Source: Cannabis sativa (Eukaryota; Streptophyta; Magnoliopsida; Rosales; Cannabaceae). From it: a DNA stretch of 64,000 nucleotides. The position numbers and the translations under genes were made by a program. This document shows positions 1 through 10,151 of this stretch, one piece after another; the stretch's first letter is position 1; the number at the start of each line of letters is the position of its first letter. The notes beneath the pieces are model-generated. The model did not search any database, was not told where the DNA came from, and was given only the letters and a program-made list of their open reading frames with translations. The stretch is from NCBI RefSeq assembly GCF_029168945.1, contig NC_083604.1, positions 67,162,211-67,226,210 on the forward strand, in the 5' to 3' direction.

Positions 1-137
1 GGGAGTGTTAGATATTAGATATATATTAGCTGTAAAAGAATTAGATATTTAGTAGATATTTAGTCTCCTAGCTTTGTATATAAATATGTATTATTCTATG
101 AAATCGAAACACATAATTCGAATCACTATTTTCTACA
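1..137 (+). mobile_element. Partial copia-type LTR preceded by polypurine tract end
   Basis: The window opens with GGGAG followed at position 6 by TGTTAG, the usual junction of a polypurine tract and a 3' LTR. A TATA-like stretch (TATATAAAT) follows near 78-90 and the segment ends in TTTTCTACA at 137, a common end of short copia LTRs. The rest of the element would lie left of the window, so a solo or truncated LTR cannot be told apart. This is inference from ends and composition only. Confidence 0.45.
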
Positions 138-140
138 AAA

Positions 141-790
141 AGCATGTTTCTAATTTCCTCCCAATCTGAAACAATTAAAAGGGCCTCCTACTCATACCTG
201 CTTAAATGATCAGTAATCAAAACCGTGAGATCAACATCAGGGGTAGTACCATTCCCACAGAAAATGTTGCTTAGAAAATTAGAGAACTCTCTTCCAATGA
301 GTTCCCTAGAATTAATCCAGTTACCATGCTTGTCAAGAATACTTTTAATGTCATTTCTTATGTTCCTTATGGTGACAGAGATATTGAGAAATTTAGAGTA
401 TTTATCTCCTTCTTTAAGTTAAGAGACTCTAGAACGTTGTTTCCAATAGATTGCTTTGAAGGAACTTCTTAGAGCATGTTCATCGCACCAATCACGAAAC
501 CCAACCCTCTTTACTTGCAACTCATTTAACTCCCTTTCCAAATCTTTAATCTAATTATCAAGGTTACCAAATTGATTTCGATTCCAATGAATAAAGGCAG
601 CCCTAACCATATCAATCCTTCAAAATATTCAGGAAAGAGGCCACTCATGTTGCACTGTAGACCATGCTTGATTAACAATAAATTTACTACGCTCATCACG
701 GGTCCAGAACTCTTCAAATTTGAATTTCCTTTTCACACGCCCATCCAGACCATTATTGATTTTCTCTGTTTACAATTCATTTTTGTTTTT
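141..790 (-). pseudogene. Degenerate LINE (L1-type) fragment, region before and into reverse transcriptase
   Basis: Reading the minus strand gives broken pieces typical of the stretch between endonuclease and reverse transcriptase of plant L1-like LINEs: KFEEFWTRDERSKFIVNQAW near 660-720, then, after stops and shifts, LDKHGNWINSRELIG and EFSNFLSNIFCGNG near 255-345. Several stop codons and frame changes show it is dead. It abuts the LTR scrap on the left; no poly-A tail or target duplication is visible. Not part of the neighbouring kinase gene. Confidence 0.6.
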
Positions 791-1144
791 AAATATGTAA
801 TTTATTATAAGTTCAAATACAAGTCATAAGATTCAAAGACATAGATCAACCACGTAAGAACAAACAAGTAAAGAAAAAAGAAAGGAAATGTTGTATATTT
901 TGATTCAGTCACAAAACAAAAGTGGCATGTTTTTTTTCCTTTCTTTTTTCACTATAATTTTATACAGACAACAACTTTAGTGAAGTTGGCAATTCACGCC
1001 CACATTAAGAACAGAGCTATACCCAATTACCCATGACCCGTTTTAATATTCCCACAAAAACAAGTAACAACAATAAAAGCAGGTTGCCAAAGAAGCAACA
1101 AGAAGCGTAAAGAGCTTAATAATCAAAAGAAAAAAGACTCATTT

Positions 1145-4100
1145 TCACTCCATAACAAGTTGTCTATGACGATTCAGGTCATTTAAGTAAGTTGAACAAG
1201 TGTAATCTTCCACATCACAAGCATCTAACATCACTGATCTCACGGCTCCTGAAGTAGTTTTTGGCTTCAAATCCACATGTCCATCTTCACCCTTTAATAT
1301 CTTAACTACCTATGTTCATTTGGTTAAAAAAGACAACATCATGCACAGTCTATTAATCTTGGCTTGTTTTGGATATGGAAAAATTAGCCTAACTTGAAAG
1401 TGAAAAATTAGGCTAACCTGATTCATGTATGGACGTTTAGAAGATTGATGGTGAATGCACATGGAAGCTGTCAGCATTATTTGTTTCATTTCAATTGAGT
1501 CGAATTCATTGCCTAATCTAGGGTCTGCAAGATCCCTAACATTGTTTGTGTCCAGCATAGGCTTTGCCTGAAATTAACATGAGGTTACTTGTTGATTAAG
1601 TTAAGTAACTAATTTGTTAAAGCATATTAGGCTCAAAATGACACTTTATAACTGCCAAGTCAAAAAGTGATTACTGGTGAGAATAATATTAGTTGAATTA
1701 GATCATAAGAGTCATAGATTTTTACCCAGATCACAAGGCTTTGTTGGCTTGAATCAACTGCTCGACGACCAGTTATGAGCTCGAGCAGTAAAACTCCATA
1801 AGCAAACACATCTGTCTTCTCATCTACAATTCCATGCATGAAGTATTCTGGTGCCAAATATCTGAAACCATTTGAAAAAAGAACAAATCCATAAACAAAC
1901 AATTTATTGCAAAACAGAACAAATTAATTGAAGAAAGAAAGTGTGGTGATACAAAGTGCTTGACATACCCGAATGTGCCTTCAATTGGGAAAACAATATG
2001 GTGAGTCCATTTTTCAGGAAGCCATTTTGCAAGTCCAAAATCAGAAATCTGCATTAATTATTATTATACAAGCAACAAAATCAATTTCAAAAACAAATGA
2101 ATTAATTGAGAGAGGTGTGCATTGGATTGAATTTGATTGGGTGAGAGTAATGAAATGAAAGTACCTGAGCCTCATAATCTTGAGTGAGTAGTATGTTAGA
2201 GGCCTTAATGTCTCTATGAATAATTCGTCTCTGGCAACCTTGATGTAGATATTGCAATCCTTGTGCTACCCCAACTGCCACCTTAAATCTTATTTTCCAT
2301 TCCAAACACTCCAAACCTGAAAAAGAAAATTATGTAAATATTTCATTATGTGAAAAATTATGAGGTCAATTGAGTCTAGTTAAAGTTAAAGAGAAAGATA
2401 GAACACCAAAGAGAAGGGAAGCTAAGCTGCCATGTGGGGAAAATTGAAGGACTAAGTGAAAACCGCCATCAACACCAAAACCAAGCAGCTTAGCTGCATT
2501 TGGATGGTCTATGTGGGCAATGATCCCAAGCTCTGATAAGAAATCACCAATTCTTTCCTCGTTTTCCTTCTCTTTTTTGGTCAACCTTTTCACCGCCACG
2601 AGTTGACCATCAGGAAGGCACCCTTTGTAAACCTCTGCCTGCCCACCTTTTCCGATCATGTTCTCTGTCAATTTTTATTATTGATAAATAAGTCATTCTT
2701 TAAGGAGTGAAAATTAGAAAAAAAGATAGAAAAATAATTAAGTTGTGACAAAATCATATGAAATATGTGCAACTACCATTACCTATATTCTAATTAGACA
2801 AAACTGAGGGTTGAGATTTTTATGTTCAAGTGTTGAAAATAATGACCTCCTCTTATAAAATTCTTTAAAAGGTTTCACCAAACTGTTTTGACTTCCAATC
2901 TTTTTAGACAGAGACATGAAATAAAAATATTGACTCCAAAATCCTCATCAGTTGGCGGGATGTCTTTCAAATATGGTTAATCAGTTAATTTATGTCATTA
3001 TCATTCTTGCTTATTTATTTATGGTACATATTTAGACTAAAATCTCTACAAGTAATATTGTGTAGTGTGACTAATTTAGTTTTGGGTAGAAAGTTGATTT
3101 TGTCAATTAGAAATTAACCCTTTTAAGGAAGGAAATAATAAAGAAAAAGTAGTGAAATACTAAATGACCAATTTGAACAGGTGATTTTCTAAACAAATTA
3201 TAGAACTGAGTACTGAGTCGACCAAAATGGCAGGCAAAGCATGGTGTTCTTCTCAAGGAAGAGTGGCCAAGTAGACAGACAATAATCACTTTCTTGTTTT
3301 ACTTACTACCCATTAAAGTTAAAGAAGACTTTCTAGTCAAAAAGGTCGTCTCCATAGGAACAGAAGATGGCCACGCTTTGTCTCCAAATTAATTAATTGC
3401 TGCTAAACATAGTACCTCTTTCATCTTATCTACAATTGATAATATAAATACTCGTACATATGCATTTATTTTCTCAAAAGCCCCACTAAAAAATTAAAAA
3501 AAAAAAATTGAAAAAAAAAAAAAAAAACTAGACTTAGAAACAGTCGTAATTTTCCCAATTTCCCACGCTCGCTCACCATAACAAAAAAAAAAATAAAAAT
3601 AAACCAACACCGCCCCCTCCAAACAAATAATAATAAATGTACATACATATATCTATTCAAAGCAAAACGAAGAATTAAAACCATTCTCGATAATGAAAAT
3701 GACAATGTTATTAATAAAAAGTAAATACATGTTTGAACTTCTTAGTCAGAGTACTACTGGTTTTGTAGTTAAAGACCATAAATGATAGAAACCAAAACCA
3801 TTGACCCCGTAAACCTAATTACCAAAGTCATGAACAGTCACTCACTGGCCTATGTTTGGCCATAAATTTCTTTTTCTCTTTCGGAAATTTAAACCCTTTT
3901 TAATGACATTTGATAAATGCTTTTGTTTATCCAAAACTTCAGCTTTAAAAATTAAAACAAAATAAATAAATAAATAAATAAAAGGAGTTAAAATGTGTTG
4001 TTACCAGGACTAAAATTAGCGGTGGCAGCCGCCAGCTCAGATTGGTCAAAGTTCCTCCACGAGGGCTTGGCAATAGGAATATCAAAGGGGTCTGAAACGG

Positions 4101-4452
4101 CGTCGTCCGCGCTGCGAATCCGAGCCAGCTTCCTTCCCTTCTTCGACATCTCGTAGCTCGCTACCAACAACGGCATGGTCGAGAATCGTCTCATGGATTT
4201 CTTCTTTAGTGTATAGAAAACGCTTCTCCACTGAGACGTCGTCGAAGAAGACGAAGACGACGACGACAAAGGTGATGTCGTTTTGTCGCTGGAGCTACTG
4301 CTGTGATCGTCGGAATCAGCTCTGCCCAAAATAGGGATTTCCAAAACACCTCTAGGAGAAGCTTCTTCGTCTTCTTGTTCATCCTCTTCAACTTCTTCTT
4401 CTTCTTTTTTTCCAAAAAGTCCTAACCTTTTCCCCTCTGATTCCAAAACCAT
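1145..4452 (-). CDS. Receptor-like cytoplasmic serine/threonine kinase, RLCK class VI type (seven exons)
   Basis: Exons on the minus strand, from GT-AG sites and continuous frame: 4452-4005, 2664-2407, 2316-2165, 2048-1969, 1861-1726, 1567-1418, 1309-1145; 1389 nt, 462 residues plus TGA. The N-terminal 130 residues are acidic and serine-rich, with a basic stretch (KKKSMRRFS). The kinase domain follows: glycine loop GKGGQAEV (154-161), ATP lysine K175 in VAVKRL, helix-C E194, catalytic HRDIKASN (D271), DFG at D289, GTFGYLAPEY. All key residues are present. There is no signal peptide or membrane segment, so it acts in the cytoplasm or at the membrane. The length, the QRRII before HRD and the [15 protein letters not shown] loop fit class VI kinases; members of this group (the Arabidopsis RBK kinases) bind ROP GTPases, so a role in ROP signalling is inference. 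Intron 1 is 1.34 kb. The start is the only in-frame ATG giving the full conserved N-terminus. Confidence 0.93.
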
Positions 4453-5055
4453 TTCTGGGGTTTCTTTGTCTTCGGCTCCGGTCTCTGCGTAGATGAATCA
4501 AACGGAAATATCAAATCTTTCCCTTTTGCGGGTTTACCGGGAAACAGGGGATACGAATGAGAAAATGAAAGAGAAAGAAAAGGAAACATTTTGAAAAGCT
4601 TTCTTCGAACATTTATGTATGTTGCTTAGGATGAAAACCATTTTGGAAGTTTGGAGGCTAAAAAGAAAAAAAAAACATTTTGAATAATATTCCTCTGTAT
4701 TCCTTTCTTAATTTTGCTCACCGGTAACTTATTTTCTCGGCAATCAAACAAATATGTATCACGTTTTTCTTTGAAAAGCATCAAAAACAAAAATAGGAAT
4801 CATTCTAAACAAAACAAAAAAGAAAAACTTACCTTCCATTATCATGATTTGGGCTCTCTGGGGTTTCTAGTTATATATAAATAAATCTAAAGTATATTTT
4901 CAAAACCCAGAACCTTTGAAAGCCATAGAAGAAACAAAAAATAATGATTATTTTTTCAGTTCATGAAAATTGGAGATACAAAAAAGTGTGCGTTGGAGGA
5001 AGAAGAAGGTCTATATGTTTGGGAGTTGGTTATTGTTTGGAGGGAGAGAGATCGT
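4453..5055 (-). other. Probable 5' UTR of the kinase gene with a 5' UTR intron
   Basis: A strong donor (AAG/GTAAGT, intron starts at 4832 reading minus) and an acceptor (ACGCAG, exon resumes at 4484) would remove about 348 nt upstream of the ATG at 4452. The outer exon up to about 5055 is CT-rich on the minus strand (CTCTCTCCCTCC), as plant 5' UTRs often are. No transcript evidence is available, so boundaries are inferred. Confidence 0.5.
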
Positions 5056-5081
5056 TAAGGATGATTGGAATAAATGTGCTA

Positions 5082-5089
5082 TATTTATA
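5082..5089 (-). promoter_or_regulatory. Putative TATA box of the kinase gene
   Basis: The minus strand reads TATAAATA, a consensus plant TATA box, about 30 nt upstream of a CT-rich start region near 5050-5055. A weaker TATATAA at 4872-4879 exists but would leave almost no 5' exon before the donor at 4832. Confidence 0.5.
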
Positions 5090-5482
5090 CATAGATTTAC
5101 TTACAGATACAAATAATTTAATATATAAATTATTAGGTGTTTTTATGAGTTACCCTCCAAAATATTAATATTTGAATGAATATAATATTTCATTTACATT
5201 TATTGATCGATGAAATCTCAGCCGTTGTTTTCCTGGGCTCGTGAGTTTTGCCGTAACTGCCGCTTTGGCTGCAAGATGGCTTTAACGAACCAAACCAACA
5301 AGCTTTGTTTTTTTATTATAGAAAACAAAGAAAGAGTAAAGAGTAGAGAGAATTTGGACTCTTATGAGTTATGAGGATACTTTTGGTATTTCAACTTTTG
5401 GTTTTAGGGAGAGAGAGGGAGAGAAAAAGAGATGATGTTAGGGTTTTTTTTTTGTAAGAGTTCTATTTCTACCTCATAAAGT

Positions 5483-5716
5483 GCTCGTTTGGAACGCCGC
5501 ATTAGGTCGTATTGTATTGTATTGTATTGAATTGTATTTTATGCAATATTTTTATGTAAAACTATATGTGGTATTAACTTTTATGGACACCTAAATATAT
5601 AATATTTTAGTATAAATTAAAGTTTAACATAGTATTATATAAAAATATGATACATAATCCAATTCAATATAATACAATACAATACAATACGACCTAATAC
5701 GGCGTTCCAAACGAGC
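5483..5716. mobile_element. Palindromic MITE-like element upstream of the kinase gene
   Basis: The left arm begins GCTCGTTTGGAACGCCGC and continues with repeats of GTATT; the right arm is its reverse complement, ending AACGAGC at 5716. The arms are about 55-60 bp with a short AT-rich centre, so the 234-bp unit folds back on itself. No clear target duplication is visible, so I do not assign a superfamily. It has no coding capacity. Confidence 0.7.
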
Positions 5717-5754
5717 CCAATGGTAAATGCACTTTATTATTAAAAAAATGCTAC

Positions 5755-6108
5755 TTAGGATTTTTTTCCCCTGAACTTTTAAAGTCGTTAAAAATGCCCC
5801 CTGAACTATTGAGATTGTTGGATTTAAGGATTTTTTTCCAATTTCAGTAAAAAAGTCTAACGTGGATGAAAGTTCAAGTGTCATAATTTAGTACATGTCA
5901 AAGTTCGGGGGACATGATTTGGTAGATATCAAAGTCTAGGGAGCATGATTTAGCACATAAACAATCACTGAAATAGTAAAATTGAATGAAATTAGACAAA
6001 AGTCCTTAAATCCAACAATCTCAATAGTTCAGGGGCATTTTTAACGATCTTAAAAGTTCAGGGGGTATGATTTGGTACATGTCAAAGTTCAGGGGACAAA
6101 AATCCTAA
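5755..6108. mobile_element. Foldback MITE with long inverted repeats
   Basis: The left arm (TTAGGATTTTT, CCCCTGAACTTTT, then a block around ATTGAGATTGTTGGATTTAAGG) reappears inverted at 6000-6108. Inside are several copies of a 'CATGATTTGGTA...TCAAAGTTC' phrase, so sub-terminal repeats are present. It is of the type often classed as Mutator-like MITEs, but no duplication of the target was found. It lies 39 bp from the previous palindrome. Confidence 0.7.
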
Positions 6109-6593
6109 TTAGCCTTAAAAAAATATAAACTTAAATAATTTTTAAAAATTACTCTTAATTTTTTTCCTCACACAATTTTAATGTCAATTTTAAAATTTAT
6201 TTTGATTTTATTTTCATATTTTTTTCTAACTCATGTATATATATATTTTTTATTTATTTAAAAAAAATCATATAATTTTTTATTTTCATTTTTTTTATCA
6301 AAATATTTAAAATATAATTTACTTTTGTTTAAGAATATGAATTGGAAGAAAAAAGTTAAAAAAAAAAAACTTACTATAATTAAAAATATAAATTATATAT
6401 CAAATAAAAATTATTAAAATGGATTGTCTTTAAAAAATTTAGGGGTATAAATAAAATTTCTCTTTTTTTTTTTTAAAAAAAAAAGATGATATTAGGATTT
6501 TCATTTCTTTAGAAAAAATATATTCTAAATTAATTTTTAAAATGATTTAATTTTAATTTTAAATTAATTTATTTTATTTTTCAAATATATATT
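6109..6593. other. AT-rich intergenic sequence
   Basis: Runs of A and T with no open frame, repeat or motif that I can interpret. Confidence 0.6.
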
Positions 6594-7866
6594 TGTTGAT
6601 TATGGTTACAAATTTCGTCTTCCAAAAAGCTAGTTGTTACTCTGGAAAGAAGTTATGGAAAGTTTGGTGTTTATCCAAAAAGCTTTGTTTGTAAAGTTGT
6701 GGCCAATCTGAATAGTTCTTCTGGAAAGCTTATCTTCTGTAAGTAAAGTTTTTTGAATAGCTTGTTATAAATCTGGAGACGTACTTCTAGATAGCTAGTA
6801 TCAATCTTGAACGCCCATTCGGAACATGTGATTGTCTTCTAGATTGTCCGTACAGAAGGCACGTTTCTGAAGCAGACATGGAATATGTTGTCGGTGCTAA
6901 CTTAGAGAATTGAGACATAATTAATTAGCCACGATAGAATCAGAACTAATTTTAGCAACTATGAAAATCTATTTATAGCTATCGCTTTTATAACCCATAG
7001 AGAATTAGACCATTGAAAGCTTGAGAGAAAATCATGATTGTCTAAGATTAGAGAGAGAGGGTCTAAACTAGAGAGAAAGTTCATCTTGTGATCTCTGTAA
7101 TAGTTTGAAAAAATTCTTGTAACCTTGAAAACACAAATATTAATAAAGATATGACTGTTGTTGTTCTGACCGATACATAGAGCATTGCACAATGCTCTAA
7201 TTAGGGATGACAATTATACCCGAGGGTACCCGCCCCTAATGGGGCGGGAATAGGGGTTGACTTTCGGGGGCGAGGACAAGTATGGGTTTAAATGTTCATA
7301 CCTGGATTGGAAACGGGGTGGGGCAGGGGAATAGATACCCGCCCCGATATGATATATGTATATATTTAAGTTTTAAAATCATGACTACTACAATTAAAAT
7401 AACTTCATGTTTTAGGTTTTTTATTGATTATACTTCATTTTATTTTACTATACACACTATTCCACTTAATTTTATTGTTTTACTGAGTTTTTATGATTAT
7501 TTTTTTTTTAATTCTCTTTGAGACATTATTTTTTTTTCAAAAATATATATGTAATGGGTACCCGATAGAAATCCTTCCCCCGTCGGGTAATCTCCGCCTC
7601 ACTCTAGCTTTAATTTAAATGGGTATTGGGGCGGGTATGAGGGTGAATTTAGGAAGCGAGTATGGGGGTGGGGGAGCAATCCCCGCACCCGCCCTGCCCC
7701 GTTTACATTCCTAACTCTAACTCGTTAAACTTGGTGTGTATTTTTCTCTGTTTTACTGCTTTAATCTATTACTTGATTCTTGCAATTCTCTTATAGTATT
7801 GTTCTTGATTGCGTGTTTGTTAGTCCAGTAAAATTACATCGTAAGTCATTAATTGAATTTTCACAG
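6594..7866 (+). mobile_element. 5' LTR of truncated copia element J (interrupted by a hAT-like element)
   Basis: The segment precedes a primer site at 7872 and a copia gag, so it should be the 5' LTR. I place its start at TGTTGATTATGG (6594) and its end near TTTCACA (7866); both ends are uncertain because the partner LTR is missing. After removing the 512-bp insertion plus one copy of the duplication at 7202-7721, the LTR would be about 750 bp. Confidence 0.5.
7202..7713. mobile_element. Non-autonomous hAT-like element inside the LTR of J
   Basis: Terminal repeats TAGGGATGA...CATTCCTA bound a segment rich in CCCGCCCC/GGGGCGGG phrases. Flanking 8-mers GCTCTAAT (7194-7201) and ACTCTAAC (7714-7721) match at six of eight positions, as expected for an aged 8-bp hAT duplication. 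No transposase reading frame is present. Confidence 0.7.
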
Positions 7867-7871
7867 CAAAC

Positions 7872-7883
7872 TGGTATCAGAGC
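7872..7883 (+). promoter_or_regulatory. Primer binding site of J
   Basis: TGGTATCAGAGC is complementary to the 3' end of initiator tRNA-Met, the usual plant LTR-retrotransposon primer. Confidence 0.8.
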
Positions 7884-7905
7884 TTGGTTTGTAATCATTG
7901 TTGTA

Positions 7906-8818
7906 ACCAAATACGATGTTGAAAATTTTACTAGTATGAATGGTTTTGGATTATGGAGAATGAAGATGAAGACTATGTTAGTTCACCAAGGATTGTACGA
8001 GGCTTTGCTTGGAGAAAAATCTCTTCTTGATTTTATGTCTGAGAAGGACAAGAAAGGATTCTTGCAAAGGCTCATAGTACAATCATTTTGACTCTTGGAG
8101 ATAAAGTTCTAAGAAAGGTTGCAAAAGAAGCCACGGCTGCTGGGATTCGGCTAAAGCTTGAAAGTCTGTACATGACTAAAGCGTTGGTAAATAGATTATA
8201 TCTGAAATAGGCCATGTATTCTTTCAATATGATGGAGGACCAATCTGTTGGAGAACATATTGACAATTTTAACAAGTTAATTTTGGATCTTGAAAATTTT
8301 GGTGTTACCATTGAAGATGAGGATCAAGCCTTATTGTTACTCAGTTCTTTACCAAAGTCATTTGGGCATTTTAAAGATACAATGCTATATGAAAAAGAGT
8401 TGATTACACTCGATGATGTTCAATCAATCTTAAATTCGAAAGAGTTGAATCAAAAGAGTTAGTTAAAGAACTTTGGAAGTGGCGATGGATTGTATACGAG
8501 AGGCAGAAGTGAGAAAAGGGAAACCCATAAAGATTCAAAAGGAAAATCAAGATCTAAATCTTAGTGTGGTAGCCAAAAGAATGTTAAATATTTGCAAAAA
8601 AATTGAGTCATGTCAAAAAGACGTGTCTGGAGAGGCTGAAGTCAGATGATTCGAGATCTGAAGGAGATGCAGTAGTGAAGAGTGATTGTGATGACTCGAC
8701 TAGTGCTTTGCTTGTTACCTCTGAGAATTCAGATTCTGAATGGATCCTGGATTCTGCGTGTTCATTTCATATGACACCAAATAAATCTTAGTTCGAAAAA
8801 TTCAACCTGAAAACTATG
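7906..8818 (+). pseudogene. Copia J gag and start of protease, broken and truncated
   Basis: Readable pieces include a gag start (YDVENFTSMNGFGLWRMKMK), a middle part (FNMMEDQSVGEHIDNFNKL, SSLPKSFGHFKDTML) and a protease start (WILDSACSFHMTP). They sit in different frames separated by stops at about 8089, 8207, 8460 and 8562. The sequence ends abruptly at 8818, where gypsy LTR C begins, so integrase, RT and the 3' LTR are absent. The gag type is Ty1/copia. Confidence 0.75.
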
Positions 8819-9217
8819 TGTAATATCTCAAAAATCTAATTATGAAATAATTAGAATTTATTATATATTATGAGTTAATTGCAGAGTAATGAGTAGGATT
8901 ATGATCCTACTTATTTAATTCAGCATGAATTGTGAATTTTACTATAAGTGGATAAATAAGCATAATTTATTAATTAAAGAAATTTATTTGGAATATGTGG
9001 GTACAATGTAAGTTGTTTGTGGAATAACAATATTTTCAGGTTTGGCGACCTTAAAAATTCAATCGGAGACCAAAAATATCACAAAGGGTTTAGTTAGCAA
9101 TGTTAATGGAATTATTGTAGCAAGTTGATTTTAGAGTTACTAGAATATTTTGGGGTACTCGGAGTTAACCAAATACCCCAAGGTTAAAAATTTCGTAATG
9201 ACTAAAAAATTTGAAAA

Positions 9218-9218
<1 letters not shown>

Positions 9219-9279
<61 letters not shown>
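9219..9279. repeat. (ATT)n microsatellite
   Basis: About 20 tandem ATT units inside LTR C. Confidence 0.9.
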
Positions 9280-9282
<3 letters not shown>

Positions 9283-9946
9283 AACTAATTACTATTATAT
9301 ATATAACTTGATAAGTTTAAAAACAAAAATTAAAACCTAAGTCTCCTTCTCCTTTGCTCTCTTATCCAAATCAAACCACCACCACCACCACTATTTTCTT
9401 CTTACTCCCTTCTGTCCAGACCAGCTTCTTAACCTTCTAGTAATAGATAGAGGAAGTGGAGGTTAGAGCTTAAGGTAAGTGTATATTCTATTTTAATCTT
9501 TGAAAGCTTAGGTGTTAAAATTTGATTTTGTGTTTTGTGGCTGTTATGGAGTCTGTGAGCGTTTAGTTTTGACTTTGAGGTGCTATACGATTGGTTTTAA
9601 TATTAATTTGATAGGTTTGCTACTGTTTTGAGGTAAGAGCCAAGTTTGAGCTTTTAAGCTCAAAGCTTGGTCTCTCGTGGCGAATTTTGATTGAGAGCAT
9701 GATTTAGATTTCTCCTACATAGAGAATGTTATATGGATAATGTATGATTGTTCTCTGAAGTTTGGCATGATTTGGTTAGATTCTGATGGGATTTTGAGAA
9801 GTTGAAACTCGACGTTTCCCATTCTTGTGAAAACGGTAGACTGTTTTTGGAGCAGAAAAAAATGGTCTGCCATTTTTGGTATTTTTGTGAGGATCAAAAT
9901 TCGTATTTTGGTCATAATTTTTCACCCAGGTGTCTATTTTAAATGT

Positions 9947-9951
9947 TTTAT
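9947..9951. repeat. Target site duplication TTTAT (left)
   Basis: TTTAT at 9947-9951 is repeated at 17319-17323. Joining the flanks restores an LTR C phrase (GTTTTATATACCG) that matches the equivalent phrase in LTR B, which confirms the insertion boundaries. Confidence 0.85.
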
Positions 9952-10151
9952 TGTAATATCCCGAGAATTATATTGATATTTATTTGGCCATATTTTATTA
10001 AATATGTGATTAAGTGGGTATTAGAGTAGGATTATAATCCTACTTAAACTAATCATGAGTTGATTAGGGAAATATGAATTAATGAATAATAAAGCGTAAT
10101 TTATTAATTACGGAGATTGTACTGGAATATGTGGGTATCGTAGATACCATA
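9952..10151 (+). mobile_element. Partial gypsy LTR A
   Basis: It starts TGTAATATCCCGAGAATTAT and resembles the first 200 bp of LTR C more than LTR B. It ends where a second LTR start (TGTAATATCCCGGAAAA) appears at 10152. Its remainder is not visible anywhere; the outer duplication TTTAT links its left end to the right end of LTR B. Confidence 0.7.

Larger units (their letters stand above)
8819..9951 (+). mobile_element. Old Ty3/gypsy LTR C, left part
   Basis: It begins TGTAATATCTC, the usual start of Tekay-like gypsy LTRs in this window, and contains blocks seen in LTRs A and B (GGATTATGATCCTACTT, TTATTAATTA, GGAATATGTGGGTA). It stops at 9951 inside a phrase that resumes at 17319 after the A/B insertion. 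A long ATT microsatellite lies at about 9219-9279. Only one LTR of C is identifiable, so it is a solo LTR or a fragment. Confidence 0.75.
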
